DNA of 64,000 bases from Brevundimonas aurantiaca (GTDB lineage Bacteria > Pseudomonadota > Alphaproteobacteria > Caulobacterales > Caulobacteraceae). Where the stretch lies: contig NZ_JACHOQ010000011.1 of assembly GCF_014199955.1 (NCBI RefSeq), positions 1-64,000 on the forward strand, given 5' to 3'. Made by a program: the position numbers and the translations under genes. The stretch's first letter is position 1, and every line of letters starts with the position of its first letter. The notes under the pieces are model-generated. The model had not been told where the DNA came from, ran no database searches, and saw only the letters and a list, made by a program, of their open reading frames with translations. Below are positions 16,550 to 26,453 of the stretch, in pieces.

Positions 16550-17950
16550 TCAGCGCGCGCCCAGCCGCTCCAGCAGATCGGCGGCGAAGCTGGACAGGGT
16601 GTCGTCGCGCGCCCCCATGACCAGGACGCGGTCGCCGGGCCGGGCCATCTCCACGATGCGGTCGCCGCAGGCCGCGCGGTCGGGCAGGGCCTCGGCCTGG
16701 CGGCCGGCCGCGCGCACCCCTTCGGCGATGGCCGCGCTGCCGACGCTGCGGTCGGTGGTTCCGCCGTAATAGACCGGCTCGGGCATCAGCAGGACGTCGT
16801 CCTCGCGCATCAGGCCGACGAAACCGTCGATGAACTCCCGCCGCATCAGCTTTAAGGGGCCGAAGCCGTGGGGCTGGAACAGGATCAGCAGACGCCCGTC
16901 GAAGGCGTGCAGCGTCTTCAGCGTGGCGGCGATCTTGTCGGGGTTGTGGGCGAAGTCGTCGATGACGGTGACGGCGTTGACGGCCCCCACCACCTCCATT
17001 CGCCGCCGAATGCCGGCGAAGCTTTCCAGCGCCTTGACCGCCTCGCCCGTCGAAACGCCCAGGGCCTTGACCGCGCCGAGCGCCGCAAGCGCATTGGCGA
17101 CATTGTGGGCGCCGGGCACGTTCAGCGTGACGTCGAACTCGCTCCAGCCCTCGATCAGGCGGAACCGCATGCCGGTCGGCTGGGGCTGAAGGTCGTGGGC
17201 GGACAGGTCGGCCGCCTCTTCGCCCAGGGCGAAGGTGATCGCCTTTCCGGGCGCCAGGTCCTGCGCCAGGGCCGCCGTCTCGGGATTGTCCAGGTTCAGC
17301 ACCGCCTTGGCCGCCCGCTGGACGAAGCCGCCGAACAGGTCGCGCAGCTCCTCCATCGACTTGTGGTCAAGCGAGATGTTGGAGACGACCGCCACGGTCG
17401 GATCGTAGCGGGCGATCGAACCGTCCGATTCATCCACCTCGGACACGAACAGATCCGAACCGCCGATCAGGGCGCTGGCGAACGGATGGTCGGCGTCGGC
17501 GAAATTCTTCATCACCGCCCCGTTCATCACGGTCGGATCGCGGCCGGTCTGGTGCAGGATCCAGGCGATCATGCCGGTGATGGTGGACTTGCCGCTGGTG
17601 CCCGCCACCCCGATCGAGGTGGGGGCGGCGTTGAACAGTTCGCTGAGCAGTTCGGGGCGGGTCTTGATCGTCGCCCCGACACGGCGGGCCGCGCCGATGT
17701 CGGGCACCGTGTCCTCGACCGCGCCGGTGGCGATCACCGTCTGCGCGGCGCGGGTCACACCCGATCCGTCCTGAGGGTGCAGGGTCACGCCGTGGGCGCG
17801 CAGCCAGTCGAACTTCTCGGGCGTGCGGCCCTGGTCCAGGGCGCGGTCCGAGCCCTCGATCCGGCCGCCCTGGGCCTGGACGATCAGGGCCAGGGGCAGC
17901 ATGCCCGACCCGCCGATGCCGCAGAAGAAATAGGAGGCGTCTTGGTTCAT
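16550..17950 (-). CDS. Mur ligase family protein (MurC/Mpl-like)
   Basis: 466 residues with the three-domain Mur ligase layout. The N-terminal Rossmann motif is FCGIGGSGMLPLA, the ATP loop is GVAGTSGKSTITGM near residue 115, and the C-terminal domain begins near IRRRMEVVG with DDFAHNP. MurC makes UDP-MurNAc-L-Ala; Mpl reattaches the recycled tripeptide to UDP-MurNAc. The divergent neighbour is an LD-carboxypeptidase, a recycling enzyme, and no division-wall cluster is present. This favours the Mpl-type role, by context only. Confidence 0.75.
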   Translation of the reverse strand: MNQDASYFFCGIGGSGMLPLALIVQAQGGRIEGSDRALDQGRTPEKFDWLRAHGVTLHPQDGSGVTRAAQTVIATGAVEDTVPDIGAARRVGATIKTRPELLSELFNAAPTSIGVAGTSGKSTITGMIAWILHQTGRDPTVMNGAVMKNFADADHPFASALIGGSDLFVSEVDESDGSIARYDPTVAVVSNISLDHKSMEELRDLFGGFVQRAAKAVLNLDNPETAALAQDLAPGKAITFALGEEAADLSAHDLQPQPTGMRFRLIEGWSEFDVTLNVPGAHNVANALAALGAVKALGVSTGEAVKALESFAGIRRRMEVVGAVNAVTVIDDFAHNPDKIAATLKTLHAFDGRLLILFQPHGFGPLKLMRREFIDGFVGLMREDDVLLMPEPVYYGGTTDRSVGSAAIAEGVRAAGRQAEALPDRAACGDRIVEMARPGDRVLVMGARDDTLSSFAADLLERLGAR

Positions 17951-18019
17951 GCCCCCTTAGAACAGGGGATCGGGCCGATCCGCCAGAGCCGGATCGCAAT
18001 TTCGACGAAGAAGACGGGC

Positions 18020-18859
18020 GTGAACGCAAACACCTTCAAGATCGGCGTGGTCTGCGCCAGTTCCCGCTTTTCAAAGGAGCGGGCCGAGGCCGTCGAACAG
18101 TGGATGGCCGAACATCACCCGGATCGCGACGTGGCTGTGGTCTTCCACCCCGCCTGCTTCTTGAAGCACGGTCACTTCGCGGGGGACGACCGGGCGCGGG
18201 CCGAGGCCTTTATCGAGTTCGCCAATGATCCGCGCATCGACGCCGTCTGGTTCGCCCGCGGCGGCTATGGCTCTTGCCGCATCGCCGAGGCGGTGATCCC
18301 CCGGCTGAACGCGGTGGCGCGCAAGAAGCGCTATCTGGGCTATTCCGACGCGGGCAGTCTGTTGGCCGGCATGTACCGGGCCGGATTCGAACATCTGGCC
18401 CATGGGCCGATGGCTTCGGATTCGGTGCGGGACGATGTGACGGCTAAAGGCGCCCTGGCCTGGCTGACCACGGGCCGGACGGACTGGATCGAGCCTTCCC
18501 TAGCCGCCGACCCGCGTCCCGCCGTCGCCTTCAACCTGACCATCATCGACCAGCTGGTCGGCACGGCGCTGGAGCCGGATCTGACCGGCCATGTCCTGAT
18601 GCTGGAGGAGGTGTCGGAGGCCGCCTATCGGATCGACCGGATGATGTTTCACTTGACGGGCCAGGCTTCTATCAGAGGTGTGGCCGGAATTCGCCTGGGG
18701 CGTGTTTCCGATGTCACGCCAAACGATCCTGATTTCGGCCAGACTCCGGAGGAGATCGTTCGATACTGGTGCCTGAGATCGGGCATAGACTACCTGGGCT
18801 CCGCTGATATCGGGCACGATACGGCCAATAAGGTGGTGCCCTTTGGACCTCGCCGCTGA
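18020..18859 (+). CDS. ldcA: LD-carboxypeptidase, peptidase family S66
   Basis: 279 residues from a GTG at 18020 preceded by GAAGAAG. The family pattern is visible: nucleophile serine in YLGYSDAG, the preceding ARGGYGSCRI loop, a glutamate in LMLEEVSE and a histidine in DIGHD, forming the Ser-Glu-His triad. The enzyme trims D-alanine from murein tetrapeptides in the cytoplasm, the step before ligation to UDP-MurNAc. It is divergent from the Mur ligase with about 70 bases between starts, so the two probably share a control region. Confidence 0.87.
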   Translation: MNANTFKIGVVCASSRFSKERAEAVEQWMAEHHPDRDVAVVFHPACFLKHGHFAGDDRARAEAFIEFANDPRIDAVWFARGGYGSCRIAEAVIPRLNAVARKKRYLGYSDAGSLLAGMYRAGFEHLAHGPMASDSVRDDVTAKGALAWLTTGRTDWIEPSLAADPRPAVAFNLTIIDQLVGTALEPDLTGHVLMLEEVSEAAYRIDRMMFHLTGQASIRGVAGIRLGRVSDVTPNDPDFGQTPEEIVRYWCLRSGIDYLGSADIGHDTANKVVPFGPRR

Positions 18860-19222
18860 AAAGCCGTTGCGACGCGAAAGACACAGTCCGGCCATGATCC
18901 GCATCACGCCGGTCGCCGGCCTCTCGACAGCCGACGCCGTCGAACGTCAGATGAAGGTCCGCGAGGCGTTAGGACTTCGTTAGCCAAGGCGTTGGGGGAC
19001 GCTGCGGCTTACGCCTTCTGCGATGCGGCGGTTCGTTCGGCTATCGGGGGATGCCCGGACGAACCGCCTGATCGTTCTGTGTCATTATGAGTTGCGACCG
19101 ATACTGGCGCAGGTGGGAGTTAATCCTCACTATTATCCACAGCGCGAATCATGGTCGGGGATGTCCCGCCCGACGCAGATTTTCCCTGTTTTATTTTGTA
19201 GTTGCTGAAGGCTTGTGCTCGT
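18860..19222. other. Non-coding stretch upstream of dnaG
   Basis: About 360 bases with no convincing gene. A 29-codon ATG frame at 18895-18984 has no recognisable product. A near-perfect hairpin lies at 19028-19067. The segment 19080-19200 is more A/T-rich (for example ATTATGAG and TTTTATTTTG) and is the likely dnaG promoter region; no sigma-70 boxes could be set firmly. Confidence 0.5.
19028..19067. repeat. Hairpin upstream of dnaG
   Basis: GCGGTTCGTTCGG at 19028-19040 pairs with CCGGACGAACCGC at 19055-19067 with one mismatch, leaving a 14-base loop. No run of T follows on either strand, so a simple terminator is unlikely. It could be a protein site or a leader structure of the dnaG transcript. 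Confidence 0.5.
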
Positions 19223-21100
19223 GTGCGTTTCGACGAGAGATTCATCGATGAACTGAAGGCCCGCCTTCGGCCGTCCGACGTGATCGGGCGGACGGTGAAG
19301 CTCAAGCGGCAGGGCCGCGAGTATGTCGGCCTGTCGCCCTTTTCGAAGGAGAAGTCGCCGTCCTTCTTCGTCAATGACGACAAGGGCTTCTTTCACGACT
19401 TCTCGTCCGGCAAACACGGCGACATCATCTCCTTCCTGCAGGAGACCGAGCGGCTGAGCTTCGTCGAGGCGGTACAGCGGCTGGCGGGCGAGGCGGGCAT
19501 GCAACTGCCGGCCGAAGACCCCAAGGAGGCCGAGCGCGAGCAGAAGCGCTTAGGCCTGTCCGAGTGGATGGACCTGGCCCAGAAATGGTTCGCCGCCAAT
19601 CTGCGCCGCACGCCGGGCAAGGCGGCGCGCGAATATCTTGAGAAGCGCGGCCTGCCCGAGGATCAGTGGGAGCGGTTCGGCCTGGGCTATGCGCCCAATG
19701 ACCGCGAGGGGCTGAAACAGGCCCTGGTCCAGCGCGGGGCGCGGCCGGCCGAACTGGTCGAGGCCGGGCTGCTGATCGCGCCGGACAGCGGCGGCCAGCC
19801 CTATGACCGGTTCCGCGACCGGTTGATCTTCCCCATTCTGGACGCGCGCGGGCGGATCGTCAGCTTCGGCGGCCGGGCCATGAACCCCGACGACCGGGCC
19901 AAATATCTGAACGGGCCGGAAAGCCCGCTGTTTCACAAGGGCTCCACCCTCTACGGCCTGCCTGAGGCGCGGCGCATTCTGGGGGCCGAGAGCCGGAACG
20001 ACCAGCCGATCATCGTGGTCGAGGGCTATATGGACGTCATCGCCTGCCAGCGCGCGGGCCTGCCGGCCGTGGCGCCCATGGGCACGGCCCTGACCGAAGA
20101 ACAGATGGGCTTGCTCTGGCGGATAAGTGCGGAGCCAATCCTTTGTTTTGACGGAGATCCAGCGGGTCAGCGAGCTGCCTATCGGGCAGTAGAGCGCGCT
20201 TTGCCACTGCTGAAGCCTGAGCGCAGTTTCCGTTTTGTCACCCTTTCGGGTGGCCTCGACCCAGATGACATGCTGCGGGAGAAAGGCGCGCCAGCCTTGA
20301 GAGAGGCGATGTCTTTGACGACGCCTTTCTCGCGGAAGCTGTTCGAAAAAGAAATGGAAGAGGTCGGGCCCTTGGATACTCCTGAAAAGGAGGCGGGACT
20401 TCTTGTCAGGTTGCGAAAAGCTGCGGCGACGATTTCTGATCCTGACTTAGCAAGGACATACAAAGATTTTCTAGTTGGAGCTTTTTACCAGCGAGTTCGC
20501 CCTTCTCCTGAAGAAAGAAAAGCTGCGAACAGGATTATATATAGAGATCGGAAAGCTCGGTCTTTGGCGCCGATAATGGATGTTACCCCGGAGGCACGCG
20601 CAGCCGCGATGACGTTAGCGCGCGCTCCAAGGCCCGTCCTCTCCGCCATCGTTGAAGGGCTTATTACGTATCCCGCAATGGCGAGCGAGCGTGGCGAGAC
20701 TTTAGCAACCCAAAACTTTGGGGATGTTGGTTTGGATCGGCTGATAGGTGATTTGGTGCGACTGACGTACGAAGCTCAAGCTATGAGCGAGGGCTTGCTT
20801 AGGTCGCGTCTCGTGGCATTGGGTCATGAAGAGACTCTTCGGCGTATTGATCGAACAGCCTCCATCGCCCATGCGCCGTTTTTGAATAGTGCCGCTTCAT
20901 TGGAAGAGGCTGCTGTGGGGTTGAGCCGTGCGGTCGATGTGTTGTTGCATTCCCTCGCTCTAAGTCGCGCAATGAATGAGATGAAATCTGAGCAGAGCTT
21001 CGACTCTCAAGCTTTCATCAGTCTCAAAGGCCAGCGCGACGCTTTGGACCGATTTATTGCCAGCGGCGATATATGGAGCGAGGCAGCAACGGTGCACTGA
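19223..21100 (+). CDS. dnaG: DNA primase DnaG, apparently chimeric
   Basis: About 625 residues from the GTG at 19223 (MRFDERFIDELKARLRPSDVIGR); a TTG at 19202 is less likely. It has the N-terminal CHC2-like domain, a TOPRIM domain with EGYMD (E267) and DGDPAG (D310), and a helicase-binding C-terminus ending RDALDRFIASGDIW. The usual zinc-binding Cys/His residues are absent: the segment reads LSPFSKEKSPSFF and HDFSSGKHGD. From about 20119, between the two TOPRIM motifs, codon choice turns suddenly A/T-rich until the stop. The frame stays intact, so the enzyme should work, but the 3' half seems to come from another lineage. Confidence 0.93.
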   Translation: MRFDERFIDELKARLRPSDVIGRTVKLKRQGREYVGLSPFSKEKSPSFFVNDDKGFFHDFSSGKHGDIISFLQETERLSFVEAVQRLAGEAGMQLPAEDPKEAEREQKRLGLSEWMDLAQKWFAANLRRTPGKAAREYLEKRGLPEDQWERFGLGYAPNDREGLKQALVQRGARPAELVEAGLLIAPDSGGQPYDRFRDRLIFPILDARGRIVSFGGRAMNPDDRAKYLNGPESPLFHKGSTLYGLPEARRILGAESRNDQPIIVVEGYMDVIACQRAGLPAVAPMGTALTEEQMGLLWRISAEPILCFDGDPAGQRAAYRAVERALPLLKPERSFRFVTLSGGLDPDDMLREKGAPALREAMSLTTPFSRKLFEKEMEEVGPLDTPEKEAGLLVRLRKAAATISDPDLARTYKDFLVGAFYQRVRPSPEERKAANRIIYRDRKARSLAPIMDVTPEARAAAMTLARAPRPVLSAIVEGLITYPAMASERGETLATQNFGDVGLDRLIGDLVRLTYEAQAMSEGLLRSRLVALGHEETLRRIDRTASIAHAPFLNSAASLEEAAVGLSRAVDVLLHSLALSRAMNEMKSEQSFDSQAFISLKGQRDALDRFIASGDIWSEAATVH

Positions 21101-21145
21101 GCCGCGCCGATTGGCGGGCTTGACGATCTGGAGTAGTCTCGCCCC

Positions 21146-21391
21146 ATGGATGGCTCCCAACCCGTCAGGATCACCCGCGAAGGCGACCATCAGGTCGTCC
21201 ACCTGCCGAGCGGCGTCGCCGTTCCGGCGGACGCGGTGGTGCGTCAGGACGGGGAGCGGCTGATCATCGAGAAGGCCGGGCCGTCGATGGGGTCTTCCGC
21301 CCGTCTTCTGGCGGTGCTCGCGACTCTGCAGCCGATCGGTGAGCGTCTCGACCCCTTCGATGATCAACCGCCTGAACCGGTGGATCTTTGA
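21146..21391 (+). CDS. vapB: VapB-type antitoxin, AbrB fold
   Basis: 81 residues. The N-terminal half (VRITREGDHQVVHLPSGVAVPADAVVRQDGERLIIEKA) is a swapped-hairpin AbrB/SpoVT DNA-binding domain, as in many VapB proteins. The acidic, proline-rich tail would wrap the toxin. Its stop overlaps the TTG start of the PIN toxin gene (TTGA), the usual coupled arrangement. The pair lies between dnaG and a dnaG remnant. Confidence 0.85.
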   Translation: MDGSQPVRITREGDHQVVHLPSGVAVPADAVVRQDGERLIIEKAGPSMGSSARLLAVLATLQPIGERLDPFDDQPPEPVDL

Positions 21392-21795
21392 GCGGCTATA
21401 TGCTGGACACCAACGCCGTGTCGGACCTGATGTATGATCCGATCGGCCCCGTCGGTCAGCGACTGGCCCTTCTGGGCCCCGTGGGCGTCTGCGTCAGTCT
21501 GATCGCCATGGCGGAACTCCGCTTCGGGGCTTGCAAATCCGGTTCTCCCAGGATTGCGATGCAGTTGGAACGCGTGCTGTCAGGATTGGCGGTGAAGGCC
21601 TGGGACGCCCCGGCGGATCGCCTCTATGGGGAGGTTCGCGCGGAACTTCAGCGTTCGGGCCGCTTGATCGGCGCCAACGACCTGCTGATCGCCGCCCACG
21701 CCCTGGCGTTGGACTGCATCCTCATCACCGACAATGAACGCGAATTCTCGCGCGTGCCGGGCCTTCGGGTCGAGAACTGGCTGCGTGTCGGTTAG
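21388..21795 (+). CDS. vapC: VapC-type PIN-domain ribonuclease toxin
   Basis: 135 residues. PIN-domain acidic residues are in place: D in YMLDTNAVSDL, E in IAMAELRFGA, D in IGANDLLIAAHAL and D in ILITDNEREF. VapC toxins cut RNA, often initiator tRNA, and are held inactive by VapB. The TTG at 21388 gives the typical MxxYMLDTN start; an ATG at 21400 would be shorter. Homology to the DnaG C-terminus resumes immediately after its stop at 21795. Confidence 0.87.
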   Translation: MSGYMLDTNAVSDLMYDPIGPVGQRLALLGPVGVCVSLIAMAELRFGACKSGSPRIAMQLERVLSGLAVKAWDAPADRLYGEVRAELQRSGRLIGANDLLIAAHALALDCILITDNEREFSRVPGLRVENWLRVG

Positions 21796-22086
21796 GGTGG
21801 CCTTGACTCCGCCGCCTTGCGACGCCATCTGGCGCAATCGGATCATGACGCCTTAGTGCGCGAGGTCGAGAAGGCGGCGGCGAAGTCCGGCGCGCCATTC
21901 CTGGCCGCAAATGCGCCCCTCGCCGAGGCAAGGGTCCGATGGTCGCAGGCGTTTGACGACGCCTCGGTCCCGGCGCGAGAGGCGTCGGGGCGGGATGAGG
22001 GGGTTCCGTCGGCGGCAGCTGCGCGGGATGCGCTTCGCCGTGCGATCAAAGCCGGGACGATTTGGGAAGACAGCGCGGGCGCGTAA
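21796..22086 (+). pseudogene. Displaced 3' remnant of the original dnaG
   Basis: Open frame of about 96 codons directly following the vapC stop. Its translation aligns by eye with the C-terminus of the intact DnaG above: LRRHLAQSDHDALVREV matches LRSRLVALGHEETLRRI, APFLAANAPLAEA matches APFLNSAASLEEA, and RDALRRAIKAGTIW matches RDALDRFIASGDIW. Unlike the 3' half of the intact gene, its codons are high-GC like the chromosome. A TTG at 21817 could start it, but no ribosome site is evident. I read it as the leftover native dnaG end. Confidence 0.75.
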
Positions 22087-22160
22087 CCTTACGCCTCGCC
22101 AAGCATTGTATTTTCGCCGGGGCGGATTGATCACCCCCTCCGGCCGGAGACAGACTGACT

Positions 22161-24107
<1,947 letters not shown>

Positions 24108-24116
24108 AGACGATCA

Positions 24117-24146
24117 GGGGCGGCGCCGAAAGGGCCGCCCCTTTTT
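24117..24146 (+). terminator. Rho-independent terminator of rpoD
   Basis: GGGGCGGC at 24117-24124 pairs with GCCGCCCC at 24134-24141, loop of 9 bases, followed by TTTTT at 24142-24146. It starts 10 bases after the rpoD stop. Confidence 0.9.
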
Positions 24147-24149
24147 CGT

Positions 24150-24413
24150 TCAGCGGGCGGGCTCGACCAGGGCTGCGACGATGCGCCGGACCAGGGGCAG
24201 GATCAGCAGCAGGACCGGGAAGGCGATCAGCCAGGACAGGCCCCAGGCCTGCATCCACGCGCTGGGAAAGGCCGGGGCGAAGCCCAGGGTTCGAGCGGTG
24301 GCGATGGCTGAGACCACAAAGGTCATGATCAGCGACAGGATCAGCGGCATGACCAGTCCGGCGTAGCGGGCGGGCAGGCGTCGGAACCGGACGACGGCGG
24401 GATGAGGGTGCAT
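24150..24413 (-). CDS. DUF2798-type small membrane protein
   Basis: 87 residues with two membrane helices (GLVMPLILSLIMTFVVSAIATA and AWGLSWLIAFPVLLLILPLVRRIV). The pattern of RYAGLVMPLILSLIMT and a second helix ending LPLVRRIV fits the DUF2798 family, whose role is not known. It is convergent with rpoD across the rho-independent terminator. Confidence 0.75.
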   Translation of the reverse strand: MHPHPAVVRFRRLPARYAGLVMPLILSLIMTFVVSAIATARTLGFAPAFPSAWMQAWGLSWLIAFPVLLLILPLVRRIVAALVEPAR

Positions 24414-24615
24414 GGTTTGCGTCTCTCTTAAACTCAGGTCTTCGGCGCGGGCATCCGCCGGACGAACCGGCCCCGGCCGAAGACCGGGATGGATGCGTTG
24501 CCTGACGTGAGACGCTTACGGCCGCCGAGGCGACGTGCGCCCTGTAGCAAGGTTGAGAGTGTTTCGCAACAATGGCGGCGCGGTCCCTCGCCCGCCGTTT
24601 CAAATAGAGGACCGG

Positions 24616-24795
24616 ATGGGCCGCAAACACGTCAATCTGGGCACGGCGCCGGCCAAGGCCGATCTGCCGCAGAAGGTCTGCGCCGCCTGCGGCCTGCCGT
24701 TCGTCTGGCGCAAGAAATGGGCGCGGGACTGGGATCGTGTGCGGTTCTGCTCGGACCGCTGTCGGGCCAAGGGCGTGTCGGAAGAGCGGCGATAG
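24616..24795 (+). CDS. DUF2256-type small zinc-ribbon protein
   Basis: 59 residues. The body [33 protein letters not shown] carries four cysteines in the CxxC ... CxxxC spacing of the DUF2256 family, probably a zinc site. The ATG at 24616 directly precedes the conserved segment. These proteins often sit near cryptochrome/photolyase genes, but none is seen here. Function unknown. Confidence 0.8.
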   Translation: MGRKHVNLGTAPAKADLPQKVCAACGLPFVWRKKWARDWDRVRFCSDRCRAKGVSEERR

Positions 24796-24851
24796 GCGGC
24801 TCTCCGCCTCGTGACCGCCGGACCCGGCGGGAATCGGCTAGGACCGGAGCC

Positions 24852-25592
24852 ATGTCCTCGTCGCCTCGTCTGATGCGCCTTTGCGCCGGCCTTTCGCTCC
24901 TGCTGATTTTGGCCGGCTGCGTCCGGCGCGCGCCGGAGCCCTTGCGGCCGTCGCCCTATCCGGGCCAGACGGCGGCGCCTCTCATCGGGGGGCTGATCGA
25001 CCGGCCGATCGACGGGGGCACCCAGGCGGCGGTGGTGCGCGAAGGCTCTGAGCTGGGGCGGTGCATGGCCCAGCTGACCGCGGCGCGGGTGCGGTTCAGC
25101 CCCGTGCCGGATCGGCAGAACTCGGCCGTCTGCGGCCTGAGACAGGGCGGGGTGCTGGGGCCGGACCTGGGGACGGTGGCGCGGATGGCGCCCGGCGACG
25201 TCGAGATGACCTGCCAGACCGCCCTGGCGCTGAGCGTCTGGCGGCGTCAGTCGCTGGAACCGGCGGCGCGCGAAATCCTGGGGTCGGACGTGGTCCAGAT
25301 CGACCATATGGGCGCCTACGCCTGTCGCAATGTGAACAACGGCGTGGGCTCCAGCCGGATCAGCGCCCACGCCCAGGCGGCCGCCCTGGACTTCGCCGGG
25401 GTGCGGCTGAGGGACGGGCGGCGGATCACGGTGACGAAGGATTGGAGCGGCGATGCGCCCGAGGCCCGATTCCTGCGCCGTATCCGCGACGACGCCTGCC
25501 GCATCTTCGGCACGGTGCTGAGCCCAGACTACAACGCCGTCCATTTCGACCATCTGCATCTGGAAGCGACCGACACACGTTTCTGCCGCTGA
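24852..25592 (+). CDS. Extensin-like family lipoprotein
   Basis: 246 residues. The N-terminus is a lipoprotein signal with lipobox LILAGC. The C-terminal ~170 residues match the bacterial extensin-like C domain: LGRCMAQLTAARVRFSPVPD, CGLRQGG, MTCQTALALSVW, GAYACRNVNNG, SRISAHAQAAALDFAGVRL and the final HFDHLHLEATDTRFCR. Conserved cysteines suggest disulfides, and the His/Asp pattern resembles D-Ala-D-Ala carboxypeptidase-like metallopeptidases, so a cell-wall role is possible. Confidence 0.85.
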   Translation: MSSSPRLMRLCAGLSLLLILAGCVRRAPEPLRPSPYPGQTAAPLIGGLIDRPIDGGTQAAVVREGSELGRCMAQLTAARVRFSPVPDRQNSAVCGLRQGGVLGPDLGTVARMAPGDVEMTCQTALALSVWRRQSLEPAAREILGSDVVQIDHMGAYACRNVNNGVGSSRISAHAQAAALDFAGVRLRDGRRITVTKDWSGDAPEARFLRRIRDDACRIFGTVLSPDYNAVHFDHLHLEATDTRFCR

Positions 25593-25629
25593 GACGGCGC
25601 CGAGTCGGGCCGTCGGCCGGGAGAGGCGC

Positions 25630-26079
25630 ATGGCGAAACGGTTGAAGGTCTTCACCTGGTCGGACGGGTTTCACGCCTTCACGGTCGCGGTCAGCTCGCG
25701 GCCCAAGGCGCTGGAGGCCTGGGGCTCCAAACAGGATCTGTTCGCCACGGGCCTGGCCAGCGAACTGAGCGGCGGCCCCGACTATGAGGCGGCCTTAGCC
25801 GCTCCAGGCGAGGTGATCGAACGCGGCCTGGCCATCGACGTCGGCAAGATCAAGAAGGCGGCCGGACCGAAGAAGGCCGCCGGTCCGTCCAAGGCCCGGC
25901 GCGCCAAGATCCAGCGGCTGGAAGCCGAGCTTGAGACCCTGGACGCCGAACATCAGCAGGCGATGGCGGATCTGGCGGATCGGCTGAAGGCCTTGGAGGA
26001 CGAACAGGCCGAGCGGGAGCGGACCCATGCAAAACGCCGCAAGGCCCTGACGGCGGCCCTGAAGGCGGCGCGCCGCTGA
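25630..26079 (+). CDS. Unknown protein with C-terminal coiled coil
   Basis: 149 residues with GGGAGAGG before the ATG. Residues 1-75 form a small globular region (KVFTWSDGFHAFTVAVSSRPKALEAWGSKQDLFATGLA). After a Lys/Ala/Pro linker with two near-copies of KKAAGP, residues about 95-145 are a charged coiled coil. The protein resembles unnamed alphaproteobacterial cytoplasmic proteins; I do not know a function. Confidence 0.7.
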   Translation: MAKRLKVFTWSDGFHAFTVAVSSRPKALEAWGSKQDLFATGLASELSGGPDYEAALAAPGEVIERGLAIDVGKIKKAAGPKKAAGPSKARRAKIQRLEAELETLDAEHQQAMADLADRLKALEDEQAERERTHAKRRKALTAALKAARR

Positions 26080-26083
26080 GCCC

Positions 26084-26431
26084 CTATGACTGGAAGATGG
26101 TTTCGAAACCGCCCCACATCATCCGCTTGCCGTCGAAGGGCATGTCCATCTCGGCGAAGCCGGGGTCGGTCTCCATCTGCGCCCAGCAGGCGTCGGCGGT
26201 GGCGCGGTCGGGCCAGGTGACCCAGGAGAAGACCACCACCTCGCCCGGCTCCAGCTTTACGGCCATGGGAAAGCTGGTCAGCTTGCCGTCGGGCACGTCC
26301 TCGCCCCAGGTCTCGACCTGGGACAGGGCGCCGTATTTCTGAAACAGGGGCCAGGAGGCCTGGGCGGACTTGACGTAGCGCGCCTTGTCCTCGGATTTCA
26401 CGGGGGTCAGGAAGCCGGTCACATAGGTCAT
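26084..26431 (-). CDS. DUF1428-type protein
   Basis: 115 residues. MTYVTGFLTPVKSEDKARYVKSAQ at the start, GEDVPDGKLTSFPMAVKLEPGEVVVFSWVTWPD in the middle and FDGKRMMWGGFETI at the end are hallmarks of DUF1428, a dimeric alpha/beta-barrel (Dabb-like) family of unknown function. Genes of this family often travel with VOC and SRPBCC genes, as here. Confidence 0.88.
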   Translation of the reverse strand: MTYVTGFLTPVKSEDKARYVKSAQASWPLFQKYGALSQVETWGEDVPDGKLTSFPMAVKLEPGEVVVFSWVTWPDRATADACWAQMETDPGFAEMDMPFDGKRMMWGGFETIFQS

Positions 26432-26453
26432 GGGGTCGTCCTTTGCTGAGGGT

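Noticed and set aside
18895..18984. A 29-codon ATG frame after the LD-carboxypeptidase gene
   Set aside because: Too short, with no recognisable product and no clear ribosome site.
21817..22086. The 89-codon frame before rpoD as an independent small gene
   Set aside because: It matches the DnaG C-terminus, lacks a ribosome site, and is better read as a dnaG remnant.
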